From the NCBI GenBank assembly GCA_020186115.1, contig WSYJ01000144.1:186001-250000 (forward strand): a stretch of DNA of 64,000 bases. Reading direction: 5' to 3'. Positions within the stretch are counted from its first letter, which is position 1, and each line of letters begins with the position of its first letter. This document shows positions 29,582-39,844 of this stretch, piece after piece. The notes under the pieces are model-generated. The model saw nothing but the letters and a program-made list of their open reading frames with translations, did no database searches and had not been told where the DNA came from. This DNA comes from Histomonas meleagridis (Eukaryota; Parabasalia; Tritrichomonadida; Dientamoebidae). A program made the translations under genes and the position numbers.

Positions 29582-30085
29582 TTAAATATTGTGTTCCTTC
29601 TTGAAATCTAATACTTGACTTAAATAAGATGGAACGGGACGATAATTCTTCTTTTTCCCACTTGGCTTTGATTCGGCATGTGTTTCACCTGATTGAACAC
29701 TTGGAGTTTTTTCTCTTTTATTTTTGGATAAATATTTGTTTTTGGTTTGTTCTCCAAAATCTTCTTCTTCTTGAGCTTCGTCATTTCCTGACGATTCAGT
29801 TGACACAGAATTGGATTGCGAAGTATGAAATGATGTTACACTTCCAAAATCTGAAATAGAATTTGTTTGTGAAAAAGAGATTTCTCTTTCACGATCTGGG
29901 AATTCATGAATATCGTAACTAACATTTGTTGAATAAGATCTTTGGATTTTCAATACCTTTTTGTCGTCAGATATTTTAGAATCATAATTGTCCAACTCAT
30001 TTTGTTTGGTGCTCCCACCTTTCTTGCTTTTCATAGCAGTTCCTTCATTTGATTTCTTTGGAATTGGAATCCCGCTTTTTTTCAT
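29582..30085 (-). CDS. Disordered Ser/Lys/Glu-rich protein
   Basis: The ATG at 30085 gives 167 residues (MKKSGIPIPKKSNEGTAM). The whole sequence is charged and Ser-rich, with an acidic patch (NDEAQEEEDFGEQ) and a more ordered C-terminus (YRPVPSYLSQVLDFKKEHNI). No catalytic motif, signal or membrane segment. The gene shares a short divergent promoter (78 bp) with B9D2, which contains an M3-like motif. A ciliary link is conceivable only from that neighbourhood. Confidence 0.6.
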   Translation of the reverse strand: MKKSGIPIPKKSNEGTAMKSKKGGSTKQNELDNYDSKISDDKKVLKIQRSYSTNVSYDIHEFPDREREISFSQTNSISDFGSVTSFHTSQSNSVSTESSGNDEAQEEEDFGEQTKNKYLSKNKREKTPSVQSGETHAESKPSGKKKNYRPVPSYLSQVLDFKKEHNI

Positions 30086-30131
30086 TAAGTAGTTTTTCAA
30101 TGTTTTACAAAAAATTGTGATAATTCAACGC

Positions 30132-30139
30132 GACCGTTT
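30132..30139 (+). promoter_or_regulatory. M3-like motif
   Basis: GACCGTTT, followed by ATA, lies between two divergent starts (30085 minus, 30164 plus). It fits the degenerate M3 pattern as I remember it. Confidence 0.5.
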
Positions 30140-30163
30140 ATAAAATCCGTTAAAAAAATTCAG

Positions 30164-30700
30164 ATGTCTCAAACCGCAGATGCTTACTTTATTGGGAGAA
30201 TCCTAGGTGCTTCAGGTTTTAAGGAAGGCGCATTTTGCAGGTGGTGGATATCAGCAGGGCAGCAATGGAAATTAGTAAATGGTTTAGATAGAGGTCAAAC
30301 ACAGACAGATTGTTCAAATGATTTTTCAGATGTAAATGTATGGAGTCATCCAATTGATGCACAGTTCGAGTTTGCCGGAATTCAGGGATGGCCTAAATTA
30401 AGTTTTCAAGTTTGGCAACATGATTCACTTGGGCGTTCATATCTTGGAGGATATGGATTTTGTGATCTACCAATGTCACCAGGAAATCATGATATAGATG
30501 TGCACTTATGGAGGCCAACAGGTTCTTACATTGAAGAACTAACAACAAGATACATTGGAGGATCTCCTCATCTTCAAGATACAACTATTGTTCATGCACC
30601 AAAAGAGAGATATCGTATTAAGTCAGAAAGTGTCGGTACTGTTCATCTTAATGTCAGTTTAATTCTTGGCCGAACTTCGAATTTCCAAATTGCATTTTAA
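30164..30700 (+). CDS. B9D2: B9 domain-containing protein 2, ciliary transition zone
   Basis: The protein has 178 residues, the usual length for B9D2, and is almost wholly one B9 (C2-like) domain. Conserved blocks are IGRILGASGFKEGAFCRWWI, WKLVNGLDRGQTQTD, VWSHPIDAQFEF, IQGWPKLSFQVWQHDSLGR, GGYGFCDLPMSPGNHDIDVH, LWRPTGS, and a C-terminal GTVHLNVSLILGR. B9D2 forms a complex with B9D1 and MKS1 in the ciliary or flagellar transition zone that gates membrane proteins. Its presence fits a flagellated cell. The start is fixed by family alignment. Confidence 0.97.
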   Translation: MSQTADAYFIGRILGASGFKEGAFCRWWISAGQQWKLVNGLDRGQTQTDCSNDFSDVNVWSHPIDAQFEFAGIQGWPKLSFQVWQHDSLGRSYLGGYGFCDLPMSPGNHDIDVHLWRPTGSYIEELTTRYIGGSPHLQDTTIVHAPKERYRIKSESVGTVHLNVSLILGRTSNFQIAF

Positions 30701-31526
30701 AAGTTTGTTTTCTGTGTATTAAATTCAAAATAAAAAAGTTCTGTAATTATTTTTAGTAGTAAAATAATTTTTTTTGAAATAATTTTCATTTTTTTCTCCA
30801 TAATGAATTATTGATGATTTATTGATTGGTAAAAGTATGTTCCAATTTGCACAGTTCTATGTTATCTCAGGATAAATATCAACATACATTTATAAAGTTT
30901 TCCAATGTCAAGGATCCGAAAATTCTCACAATATTATGTCCCATAATGTAAAGTCTGGTAACATTGTGTTTGATCAATATTACTCACTGTAAGTTTGATT
31001 GGTTGGGTAGAAGAATATCAACAATGCATAGAATATTCTCATTATGTAAATATTGTTCATGTAAAAACAAAGCATTATAAAGTGGAAGTTCGAACTTTTA
31101 CTTGTATATACTATACTACATACGACGCAAGCCTCGACATTTGGGGTTTGCAACTTTGCTCTTCGATCGCATTCCATTCTTTATAGACTGCATATTGTTG
31201 ACCAAGTAATCAGCCTTGGAGAGATCTTTTGGATCATGGATGTGTTACATTGTAAATTATGGTGGAAAAATATTCACTTACACTGCTCCCTAGTGTGTCT
31301 GCAAAGATATAGAAATATAAAAATAAATCGATTACATCTTTGTGACAAAATGTAATAAAGTTGTGGCAAAAATTTTCTTACGTATGCAAATTCAAATGAA
31401 GTTGTTTTCCCCAGAAAAATATCATCATCACTTCGAAAGTTTTATTAACTTCCAAATTATCAGGACGATGTTCAAAAACAATAAATATATTTATTGATAT
31501 TATTACCGTTAGTTGTAACGCAGTAT
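30701..31526. other. Intergenic, no gene
   Basis: About 0.8 kb between two 3' ends. Short overlapping open frames on both strands around 30980-31186 mirror each other and have no family resemblance. Base composition is less AT-rich than the average gap. No repeat or RNA fold recognised. Confidence 0.45.
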
Positions 31527-34328
31527 TTAAACAACGCTATCAATAATTGAGATACTTAAGTGAGGAGTGTTTTCTAAAGTTTCTTTTTCCTTTTTATTTT
31601 TTTTATATAAATAACAGAAAGTTACAATTACAGCGGTTATTATTATTACAAAAATGGTACCACCAACACATGAAGAGATCATATTGTAATCGTGGATTTT
31701 ACCATAAAATTTGAAATATTTCCCACATTTATTTGATAAATCTTCATAAACTCCAAAATTTATACCTTTCCAATAATTATTATTTTCACCATCGCTCTCA
31801 TAATTTGAATATGAATATGAATTCGGTAAGCAAAGAGTTATATTATCTAAATTTGCATCTGCAAATATATTATCATTAAAAGTCATTGGCTGTTTAGAAG
31901 GGAAATAAAAAATATATAAACTTGAACAGTTTTGGAATATTTTTGTCGAATTTTGATTAATTGTTTCTAATTTTGGTAAATAAACAATTTGTAAACTAAT
32001 GCAACCACAAAATTGGCCATCGCCATCAAGTACAAGTGCGTTTTCAAACGAAACACTTTTTAATGAAATGCAATCTTTAAAACAAAATGATGGAATTATA
32101 CTTAATTTATTTAGTGTAATATTATTTAATTTGGTACAATTCAAAAATGCATAAGTTCCAATTGCCCTTAAATTTGATAAATTAACAAATTTTAATGATA
32201 TACAATGTTCAAATGTATTTGTTCCATATATTTGTGTAATTAATGGTAAATTTAAAGTTTCAAGTGAATAACAATGCGAGAATTCATATCCCGAATCAAC
32301 AGAATCTGTTGATTTATAATTTGGTAAATTTATTGTTTTAAGGTTTTGACAATATGAAAATAGATAACTTCTTGATGTTTGTAATGATCTAAGTGAAATA
32401 TATTCAACACTTTTGACACCAGAAAACAAATGTGATGGAGAAATTTCAAGAGAATTCATATAAATTATTTCTAATGAATTACATTCTTTTATTATTGGCC
32501 CATTATTAACTGTAATAACAGAATCTAAATTAAGTTCTTTTAATGAACTACAATTCATAAATGATAAGTTTTCAATTGTTTTAACATTTGTAATATTAAC
32601 ATATTCTAAACTATTGCAATTACATACAAAATAATTTCCTATTTTATTAAGTTGCGGTATATAAATTTTTTTAAGTGAATCACATTGATAAAACAAATAT
32701 GAATTATAAGAAATAAGTTTGGGTAATGATATATTAATTAAATTAGTGCAATTATAAAAAGCATATGAACCAATAATTTGAAGATTTGGTAATTCAACAT
32801 GTTTAACTTTATAACAATTTCTCATAAAATAATTTTCTATTTTTAGAACATTTGGGAAATTAATAGTTTCAACAATATCAAAAGCATTTGTAAATGCATT
32901 TGATCCAATATATTTCAAACTTTCAAAATCAAAATGAGTCATATTTATATTAGACATAAAATAATCAGATGCATTCATCAAATTCGGTAAATTTATTGTA
33001 TTTAAATTAAAACATCCTTCAAATGGTGAAATGCCAATGCTTATAAGTTTTGGTAAAGTTATATTAATTAATTTCCCATTAAATGAAAATGAATAATCAT
33101 CACATGTTTCAAGATTAGGTAAATATAATTTACTAACTTTCATGTAACTTAATGCAAAATTACCACATGATTTAAGATTAAGTAAATTTATAGATTTTAA
33201 ATTTGTTCCATTAAATGCATAGTTTCCTATATACTCACAATTTTTAAAAGTTACAGTTTCAAAATTAAAATAAGCATTTGAAAATGCATAATCGTCAATT
33301 ATTTTGATGTTTTCATAGAAAAGATCATCCAGAATGTCACATTGTTCAAATGCATGCTTTCCAATGTATTCTGCGTTTGTCACAACTGTTGCTTCAGTTA
33401 TTGTCCGACCACGAAATAATGAATCAGGTATATAACTTATATTTGGCATATAAATGACAATTAATGCGCTGCATCCTTCAATAAATGGACCATCTATGTT
33501 TTTAAGTAATGGTAAATGAAGAGTTTCTAAGTTTGAGTCACCATTAAATGCACCTTCAGAAATATTTATGACTTTGGAAATGTTTAAAGTTACAAGTGAT
33601 GAACATTCGCGAAATGCATCAATTCCAATCGATGTTACATTTGGTAAATCCGCAGTTTTTAAAGACTTACACATATAGAACATATTCGATGAAACAGTTT
33701 CTAATGATGGTAAACTTATTGATGAAAGTCCACTATTACTAAAAGCATGTGATCCACAATGTTTGAGTTGTGGAAGATCAACACGTTTTAGGAGCAAGCA
33801 GAATTGAAAAGCATAATTGGATATTTTTATAACATGAGGAAATGATACAAATTCGAGGCTTGTACACTCTTGAAATGCATTATCATCAATGCAATTTAGA
33901 GTTGGTGCTTCAGCTGTAACCAAATATTGACATTTTGCAAATGCTTCTGATTTAAAACTAGTAACATTAGCGAAATAAATATGCTTCAATTTGCTACAAT
34001 ATTTAAAACAAAAACCTGTTTCTAGTGGAATGCTTATGGAAATGTTTTCAACATTTCTCAAACAAAATGTAAAAATCATGTCTAAATCATAATAACATGT
34101 AATAACATTACTCGAAATTGAAAAGCTACGAATTTTATCCCAAACAGTGAAATTGAATACATACGTGAGTTCACCATTAAGAACGACAATATCTGAAAAA
34201 TCTGTTGATTTGTTTACAGTAATTGCATTTTCATATGCATGTTGTATGTTTTTACCTGTGACACGAATGTTTTTATTAACAAGTATTTCGATAAAAGATA
34301 AGGAAAGATAAGGGAATATGAAAATCAT
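31527..34328 (-). CDS. BspA-type LRR surface protein, long form
   Basis: The protein has 933 residues. The ATG at 34328 is chosen because a perfect initiator (TCATTTT) lies directly before it and the first residues (MIFIFPYLSLSFIEI) form a signal-like hydrophobic stretch. About 30 tandem repeats of 22-24 residues follow, of the LRR_5/BspA type, with motifs such as NVTSIGIDAFRECSSLVTLN and LPNLQIIGSYAFYNCTNLIN. Near the C-terminus is one transmembrane helix (GGTIFVIIITAVIVTFCYLY), then a KKNKKEKE stop-transfer and a short tail. It is likely an adhesin-like surface protein. The frame is open 59 codons further upstream without an ATG. Confidence 0.92.
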   Translation of the reverse strand: MIFIFPYLSLSFIEILVNKNIRVTGKNIQHAYENAITVNKSTDFSDIVVLNGELTYVFNFTVWDKIRSFSISSNVITCYYDLDMIFTFCLRNVENISISIPLETGFCFKYCSKLKHIYFANVTSFKSEAFAKCQYLVTAEAPTLNCIDDNAFQECTSLEFVSFPHVIKISNYAFQFCLLLKRVDLPQLKHCGSHAFSNSGLSSISLPSLETVSSNMFYMCKSLKTADLPNVTSIGIDAFRECSSLVTLNISKVINISEGAFNGDSNLETLHLPLLKNIDGPFIEGCSALIVIYMPNISYIPDSLFRGRTITEATVVTNAEYIGKHAFEQCDILDDLFYENIKIIDDYAFSNAYFNFETVTFKNCEYIGNYAFNGTNLKSINLLNLKSCGNFALSYMKVSKLYLPNLETCDDYSFSFNGKLINITLPKLISIGISPFEGCFNLNTINLPNLMNASDYFMSNINMTHFDFESLKYIGSNAFTNAFDIVETINFPNVLKIENYFMRNCYKVKHVELPNLQIIGSYAFYNCTNLINISLPKLISYNSYLFYQCDSLKKIYIPQLNKIGNYFVCNCNSLEYVNITNVKTIENLSFMNCSSLKELNLDSVITVNNGPIIKECNSLEIIYMNSLEISPSHLFSGVKSVEYISLRSLQTSRSYLFSYCQNLKTINLPNYKSTDSVDSGYEFSHCYSLETLNLPLITQIYGTNTFEHCISLKFVNLSNLRAIGTYAFLNCTKLNNITLNKLSIIPSFCFKDCISLKSVSFENALVLDGDGQFCGCISLQIVYLPKLETINQNSTKIFQNCSSLYIFYFPSKQPMTFNDNIFADANLDNITLCLPNSYSYSNYESDGENNNYWKGINFGVYEDLSNKCGKYFKFYGKIHDYNMISSCVGGTIFVIIITAVIVTFCYLYKKNKKEKETLENTPHLSISIIDSVV

Positions 34329-35271
34329 TAAAATGATCTGAACTGACCTTTCACATAGCGGCTTTTGTGAAGTAAAACACTTATTCAATGCAAAGTGACA
34401 GTTCTGACATTGAAATTTTTTACCGATAAAAATGTTGAATAGGCAGAACCAAATAAAACGATTAAAATCATTAGAAATATGATATTCAACATTATTAAAA
34501 TTCAAGGGATTCCGTTTATAAAGTTATGATCTCACTGAGTTTTTCATTCAAAACTTGTTCTGTCAGAACTCAAGCAAGTTGCATACACATATTATGATTC
34601 ACACATAAACTTCTATAATTGGGCCAAATAAACCTGCTAATAAAATCATAATAAATAATATTAATTAATATCTTCATTATTGTTGCAACAGAAATCAAAA
34701 TTTCATATGTAGTGTCGGTTATACCGGTTTATTTATATATTTTTTGATGCTAAGAATATCTTATGCATAGCTTAACATATAATCCCAAAATTGCATCACA
34801 ATTGGCTAATCAATTTTTGAAATTTCATTTCGAAGTGCATTGTGCAATAAAGCAACATAAAAGAATACAATAACAGATAATGACATCAATAATTTGTACA
34901 AAGACAGACAATTCAATTTGCTTATAAATTCATGAATACATGAAAATTCCGCACTGATAATTGTTGATGCAACCGTTTGTTGTATTTACCATAACCTGAA
35001 AAATGTGATCACATCCTTCTCAATTTTGATAAGATCAGAAAACATTTTCAATTCACCGATTTATATGGAAAAGTTTATATAATTCGTAGATTAGTAGACA
35101 GCTTTAAGATAGCATTTTTACATTCATTAAACTTGTTTAATAAGAAATTCCTAAAATTATTTATATAAATTTTTGCTTAAATATTTGGAATTAAATTCAC
35201 AAAACACATAACATAAATTTCCTTTGTTTTAAATGTTTAACACATAAAAATAAAATAAAATTTATTTTCAC
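34329..35271. other. Intergenic
   Basis: About 0.9 kb. The first 180 bp continue the BspA frame without an ATG. TTCCGTTTATA at 34511 resembles the promoter motif seen elsewhere. The remainder is AT-rich with no ORF or repeat of note. Confidence 0.45.
34330..34336 (-). promoter_or_regulatory. Initiator (Inr) deciding a start
   Basis: TCATTTT directly precedes the ATG at 34328 of the long BspA protein. This supports that ATG over the open frame upstream. Confidence 0.65.
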
Positions 35272-36708
35272 TCATAATATCTCCGCTGTGTAATCAGTGT
35301 GGAAGAAGTTTTGAGTTTCTTCGTTCGTCAATGGCTTATACGTAAAGAATGAGTATTCCATTTCCTGTCCGACGATCATTACAGCACCGCTATTACCTCC
35401 GAAGATTCCCGACGCAGAATAAAGTGAAATCAACAATTGTTTTCCGAATGGAAATGAAAATCCTTCATTTACACATTGGTTACCTTTGACGACCAATTCA
35501 TATCCAAAACTATCAATAAAGTCTTGTAATGCCTTTGGCCCAAAGACCAATGTGTTATCTCGAAGGTCAAGTGAATAATATGGGACATTTGCATTTTCAT
35601 TAGAAAACAAAAAGTCGTGAATAATGCCACATGGAGGTATCGGAGCTGGACGCCCCCACATATGAACATCGTCTATAGATTGTAATGTTGGCGATATTCC
35701 CGCGTGAACACAAAATATCTTTTTGCCAATAACCGCCGCTATCGGCATCGAATTGAATACAGAGGTGAATGATGTGTATGGAACCTTTTTACGTGCGCAT
35801 TCCTCATAAAAGCTTTTAACATGTGTTTCACCTTCGGATTCATGATCACCTCGAAGAAGAAAAATATTGTTTGGATATAAGATCTTGAAAGCTAAAAGAA
35901 GAAGTAAAGTATCAACACCATCTGACCCTGAGCCACTATAATTACCAAGAAAGAGATAGTTGCCAATACCAGGAAACCCAAATTGTTTAAAAATTCTGAT
36001 TAGATCACAATATTGACCAACAATATCACCAACAATAACAAGTGGAACATCTAAATCAAGGAGAGTTGGCTGCTTGAGCATGATGTTGGACGAAGCAGCA
36101 CAGATCCAATTGATATCATTGATTGATAAAGTACATGTTGAAGAAATCTTATGATCTGAAAGAAGTGCGGCTGTAATTTCACGCATGTTAGGAATTGTGG
36201 AAAAGTGTCCAATGTTAGGTAAAACTTGTTTAACAGATTTAAGATTAATATGGATATTGAGATTATGAGTATCTGGTGAAATAAAGCCATCCTTAATAAG
36301 CTCTGTTAATGATAAATCAGTCTTGACAAAAATTGATTTTTTCTTTTTTGTACAAAAACCTGAAAGATATACAACTTTTGAAAATAATGGACCTTTTGGA
36401 TGTTCAATAACAAAGGTAGAAACAATACCAACCCTATCATTTGTGAATGAGCATAAATCGATTTGAATGCTTATATTTTTTCTTAAAGTATCAGCAATTT
36501 TTAAAATAAAAGAAAATTGGAATCCTCCTTCGATATATTGTTGAGAAGTTATGGTGTTTGTAAGTTGATCTTCGTTGATGCTCCATAAATCTGAAATGGA
36601 GACTTCGTTTCTCAGCAACATTTGGGAGAATAAACGTCTCCCGTCGACTTTTTGAATTCGGTATAAACGGTCGTATACACTTAGTTCATAAATGCAGACA
36701 GTGGTCAT
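35272..36708 (-). CDS. MATH-like plus PPP-family pseudophosphatase
   Basis: The protein has 478 residues. Residues ~35-160 form a beta-rich region resembling a MATH domain, with GFISPDTHNLNIHINLK like the final MATH strands. Residues ~215-445 are a PPP (PP1/PP2A-like) serine/threonine phosphatase fold, but the metal and catalytic motifs are changed. GDxHG is GDIVG (227-231), GDxVDRG is GNYSGSG (255-261), GNHE is GDHE (287-290), HGG is HAG (335-337), and the late RGHQV-type His is replaced (KGNQC). The surrounding fold is well kept (YLFLG, LLAFKILYPNNIFLLRG). It is therefore probably a catalytically dead regulatory or binding protein. Its start overlaps the divergent Rrp42 gene by 17 bp. Confidence 0.85.
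   Translation of the reverse strand: MTTVCIYELSVYDRLYRIQKVDGRRLFSQMLLRNEVSISDLWSINEDQLTNTITSQQYIEGGFQFSFILKIADTLRKNISIQIDLCSFTNDRVGIVSTFVIEHPKGPLFSKVVYLSGFCTKKKKSIFVKTDLSLTELIKDGFISPDTHNLNIHINLKSVKQVLPNIGHFSTIPNMREITAALLSDHKISSTCTLSINDINWICAASSNIMLKQPTLLDLDVPLVIVGDIVGQYCDLIRIFKQFGFPGIGNYLFLGNYSGSGSDGVDTLLLLLAFKILYPNNIFLLRGDHESEGETHVKSFYEECARKKVPYTSFTSVFNSMPIAAVIGKKIFCVHAGISPTLQSIDDVHMWGRPAPIPPCGIIHDFLFSNENANVPYYSLDLRDNTLVFGPKALQDFIDSFGYELVVKGNQCVNEGFSFPFGKQLLISLYSASGIFGGNSGAVMIVGQEMEYSFFTYKPLTNEETQNFFHTDYTAEIL
36665..36672 (-). promoter_or_regulatory. M3-like motif
   Basis: GACCGTTTATA read on the minus strand, 20 bp upstream of the Rrp42 ATG and inside the pseudophosphatase coding region. 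Confidence 0.5.
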
Positions 36709-37495
36709 ATCAAAAGATGAGAAAGCTTTTCATCAAAGCTTACTTGCCCATGATATTCGCCTTGATGGGAGAGCTCCATTAGTTAGCCGTCAATTTAAAG
36801 TTGAAATTAATCCTCTTCCATTATCTCCATCATCATGCCGAGTTACATGGGGTTATGGATACGGCGATACGACCGAAGTAATGGTTTCAGTGAGCACAGA
36901 AATTATGAAAGAAGAACAAAGTTTACCACAAATTTCAGTTAAAGCATTATCGGGATCCTTTGGAATAGATTTTGATCCAACAGAAATATGCCAAGTTGTC
37001 AATTCTACTCTTGAGCAATTTTTAAAAAATAGTGGTGCTCTTGATCCCTCACAATTTGTTATTGTAAATTCTCCATACTCATGGAAGATATTTATTGATG
37101 TTCTTATATACAAAGCTGCTGGTGCTGTTTATGAAGCAGCAATGATTGGAATTCGTGAATCACTTTCAAGACTTACATTTCCACAATTAATTGTGACACC
37201 AGGAGAAACAATCTCTGAACTTCACTTCGACATCGACGAAAACAAAGAAGAGCTGAAGTTGATTGATCCTGAAAAGTTACCGTACGTTCTGTCATTTGCG
37301 GTTGCGCCAAATTCTTTGTTTTTGGATCCGACGCCAATCGAAATTTCCGTTGTGCAGTCGCTCTTAGTGATTGGCGTTTCGAAAGCCGGAAGTATCCTCG
37401 GGTTAAATCACTTTGGGGAACGCGGCTTAAAAACAAATGCAATTGAAGAAATTACAAACAATTTGCAAATGCTCTTGTCACAACAGATGAACTAA
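36692..37495 (+). CDS. RRP42: Exosome core subunit Rrp42 (EXOSC7-like, RNase PH fold)
   Basis: The protein has 267 residues. The N-terminus (DEKAFHQSLLAHDIRLDGRA) matches the RNase PH-like exosome subunits' '...gir.DGR....R....e'. Then come GYGDTTEVMVSVSTEI, where active RNase PH has 'G.T.V...v', and YSWKIFIDVLIYKAAGAVYE, AAMIGIRESLS and LPYVLSFAVAP. The ring subunit Rrp42 is catalytically inactive in eukaryotes and helps thread RNA to Rrp44 or Rrp6. Rrp43/Rrp45 are less likely alternatives given the N-terminus. TCATAA just before the ATG could be an initiator. The gene is head-to-head with, and overlaps, the pseudophosphatase. Confidence 0.85.
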   Translation: MQTVVISKDEKAFHQSLLAHDIRLDGRAPLVSRQFKVEINPLPLSPSSCRVTWGYGYGDTTEVMVSVSTEIMKEEQSLPQISVKALSGSFGIDFDPTEICQVVNSTLEQFLKNSGALDPSQFVIVNSPYSWKIFIDVLIYKAAGAVYEAAMIGIRESLSRLTFPQLIVTPGETISELHFDIDENKEELKLIDPEKLPYVLSFAVAPNSLFLDPTPIEISVVQSLLVIGVSKAGSILGLNHFGERGLKTNAIEEITNNLQMLLSQQMN

Positions 37496-38342
37496 AGATA
37501 TTAATTTGTTATTCCTTTTTTATTGTGAATTATTAATACGTTTCGCTTTATTGAAAAAAGATGTAATGAATTTGATAAATGAAATTATAAATAATGTTTT
37601 GCAAAATGGTTCGGAACTTATCATATTAATTTCTTAGTGTTATCCATAAAATTTTGTACTGTACCTTAAAAAAAATATGAGCACTCATTGAATAAAAAAA
37701 CAAATGATATATATACACATTTACTCTTTTTGATTTTAATAGATAGACAAAAAATGTGTTAAAAATATTCCAAGAAACACGAAAAAATAACCGAAATGAT
37801 TGATGTATACATATATAGATAATAAATATATAAAAGACATAGATAAATCTCTTCTATGAAATTATATTGTTTATCATTCGAGAACAGTCTCATGAATAAT
37901 TTACATACGGCCAAATTTTGCATCATACTTTAAAAAGGATATTTCACAGTGGATAACTTTTATTAAATGTTCAATGCTCTTTGGTTATTTTAATTTTTAA
38001 CTCAAGTTAAAAAAGAACTAAAATACCCAAAAACGCAGTTGAAATAAGCATTTGATCTTTTTTTTGGAAGTTTTAAGAAATGTTCGATGATATTCGTAAG
38101 GTTTCATCTACTTCATGTTTTTCAACGCAAAAATATATATACATATGAAATTCCAAATTAATTGGACAATTTAGGTGTATTTTATGACTGTTCAATAAAT
38201 ACACAATACATGTTTATATAATGTTTGTATGAAATATATTTTATTTTTGAATAAAGAGTCGAATAATTCAGCGAAATGAAAAAACCTCCAAAATTTTAAC
38301 TGAAGAATTAAATAAAGTATTCAATCCCCAAAGTTATTTTGG
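37496..38342. other. Intergenic, no gene
   Basis: About 0.85 kb of very AT-rich DNA with short ATATAT runs around 37800-37830. No ORF, repeat or RNA structure recognised. Confidence 0.5.
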
Positions 38343-38789
38343 ATGGAGAAAACTGTTTTTTCTGAAGAAAGAATCGAAGAAATCAAGAAAAAATTCCAAT
38401 CTTTGGACATAGGTGGCACTGGGTATTTAAGGAGAGATGTGGTAGCACAAATTCTTATGGGTGAAGGAAATCAACTTGATAGACTTATGACCGCTTTACT
38501 GTTCGAAAGATATGACGCGGACGGAGACCAAATGATTAATTTGGATGAATTCATTTGTTTTTGTAGGGAAATGGATCAACTTTCTGATATTGATATTTTA
38601 AGACAAATATTTGACTTGGCAGATGTTGACAAAAATCATTACTTGGACATATCTGAGGTAAAGCGAATTGGACAATTAATGGGACTTGATGTAAATGAAT
38701 ATGATTCTATTGCAACAATTAAGGCATTAGACAGAAACTCTGATAACTTAATAGACTTCAGTGAATTTTGCACAATTCTTTCCATGTGA
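38343..38789 (+). CDS. Calmodulin/centrin-like EF-hand protein
   Basis: The protein has 148 residues, the size of calmodulin, with four EF-hand positions. EF1 (22-33, DIGGTGYLRRDV) lacks the key acidic ligand at position 12. EF2 (58-69, DADGDQMINLDE), EF3 (94-105, DVDKNHYLDISE) and EF4 (130-141, DRNSDNLIDFSE) look able to bind calcium. The central linker is charged and the C-terminus is short (FCTILSM). It lacks the N-terminal extension and signature of centrin, so a calmodulin-like calcium sensor is the safest call. No M3-like motif is seen upstream. Confidence 0.88.
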   Translation: MEKTVFSEERIEEIKKKFQSLDIGGTGYLRRDVVAQILMGEGNQLDRLMTALLFERYDADGDQMINLDEFICFCREMDQLSDIDILRQIFDLADVDKNHYLDISEVKRIGQLMGLDVNEYDSIATIKALDRNSDNLIDFSEFCTILSM

Positions 38790-39033
38790 CTCTATAAATA
38801 AAAACTTAACTTTCTTTAAAAAAAATCAAATTTTTCCAACACTCAACAGCAATTAAACAGCACTTTTTATAACAAAGCGGTTAATATAAACTAGACAAAA
38901 TATCTGTTTTTGCGTATTTTACATACAAAAGTGCATCTTTAGAACGATGGATAATTTCCCCAACAACTGTTTTTTACATCGCATGAATATATCTTCAAAA
39001 AAATTATAATTAAAAAAATTCATTTATACAATG

Positions 39034-39844
39034 ATATTTTATTTCTATAACAATTTATTTAAAAGACATTATAAGAAAAATCGAAATCTAAATCGAAATT
39101 CAAATCGAAAATAGATTCTTCATAAGGTTCTGAGAATTCTGAGATTTCAGAATATGTTTCTTCATTATTAGAATTATCTTCTTTGAAATTATTATTTATA
39201 TTTTCATATGTTTCTTGTTTTTGTTGATTTTGTTGAATTGGTTGAATCGGAATTTGATTCATTTGATTAAATTGATTCATTTGGTTAAATTGATTTATTT
39301 GACTCATTTGATTAAATTGAAGAGGATATTGAATTCGTTGAAGATTTAATTGTGTTTGAAAATTATTCGGTGAATAAATTTCATTTAAACGACGAAGACA
39401 ATTAAATCGATTACGAATATTAATCGATGTTCGACCTGGAAAATAGTTTTCCATCAACTTCCATTTTGGTCCTAACTCTTGATACTTAGAAAGTAATAAT
39501 TTATCTTCTTCTGAACTCCATTTACCTTTTATGAACACTATCTTTTAAATGATTTTGCCATCGTTCACGACATTGACGAATTGAACGATTTGGCATCTCT
39601 GAACAAATAAACCCCATTCATTTTTCCCCATATTTTTCAACCAATGCTTTAAGTCGTTCATCTTCTTCTTGACTAAAAATGATTTCGTTTAATTGTTGTT
39701 TTTGTATTATTGTTCATTTTTTAAGCAAAAAATCAAAGTGAAATCATATTCTTAATTATTTCTATGTTATTCTATACCCTTTCAAATCCTCTCAAATGAT
39801 TAGCTGGATGACTTTTTCTGTGTATTTTAATATTCTGTGATTTA
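39034..39844 (-). repeat. Left arm of an 0.8-kb inverted duplication
   Basis: This 811-bp arm is the reverse complement of 40099-40907 (809 bp). The only differences I found are four single-base changes in homopolymer runs. It includes the 5' flank, the Myb gene and the start of its 3' flank. A unique 254-bp spacer (39845-40098) separates the arms. Confidence 0.95.
39059..39717 (-). pseudogene. Frameshifted inverted copy of the R2R3 Myb gene
   Basis: Relative to the intact copy at 40226, this copy has one extra T (CATTTTTAG), one extra A (GGGGAAAAATG), one missing A (GGGTTTATTTG) and one extra A (CATAAAAGG), all within the first 220 bp, in homopolymers. The remaining 159 codons are identical in frame. 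The lesions destroy the first Myb repeat. Either the copy is a very young pseudogene, or the indels are sequencing errors in one arm. Confidence 0.85.

Noticed and set aside
36853-37442. Antisense ORFs over Rrp42
   Set aside because: The plus-strand frame matches the exosome family along its length; antisense frames show no family pattern.
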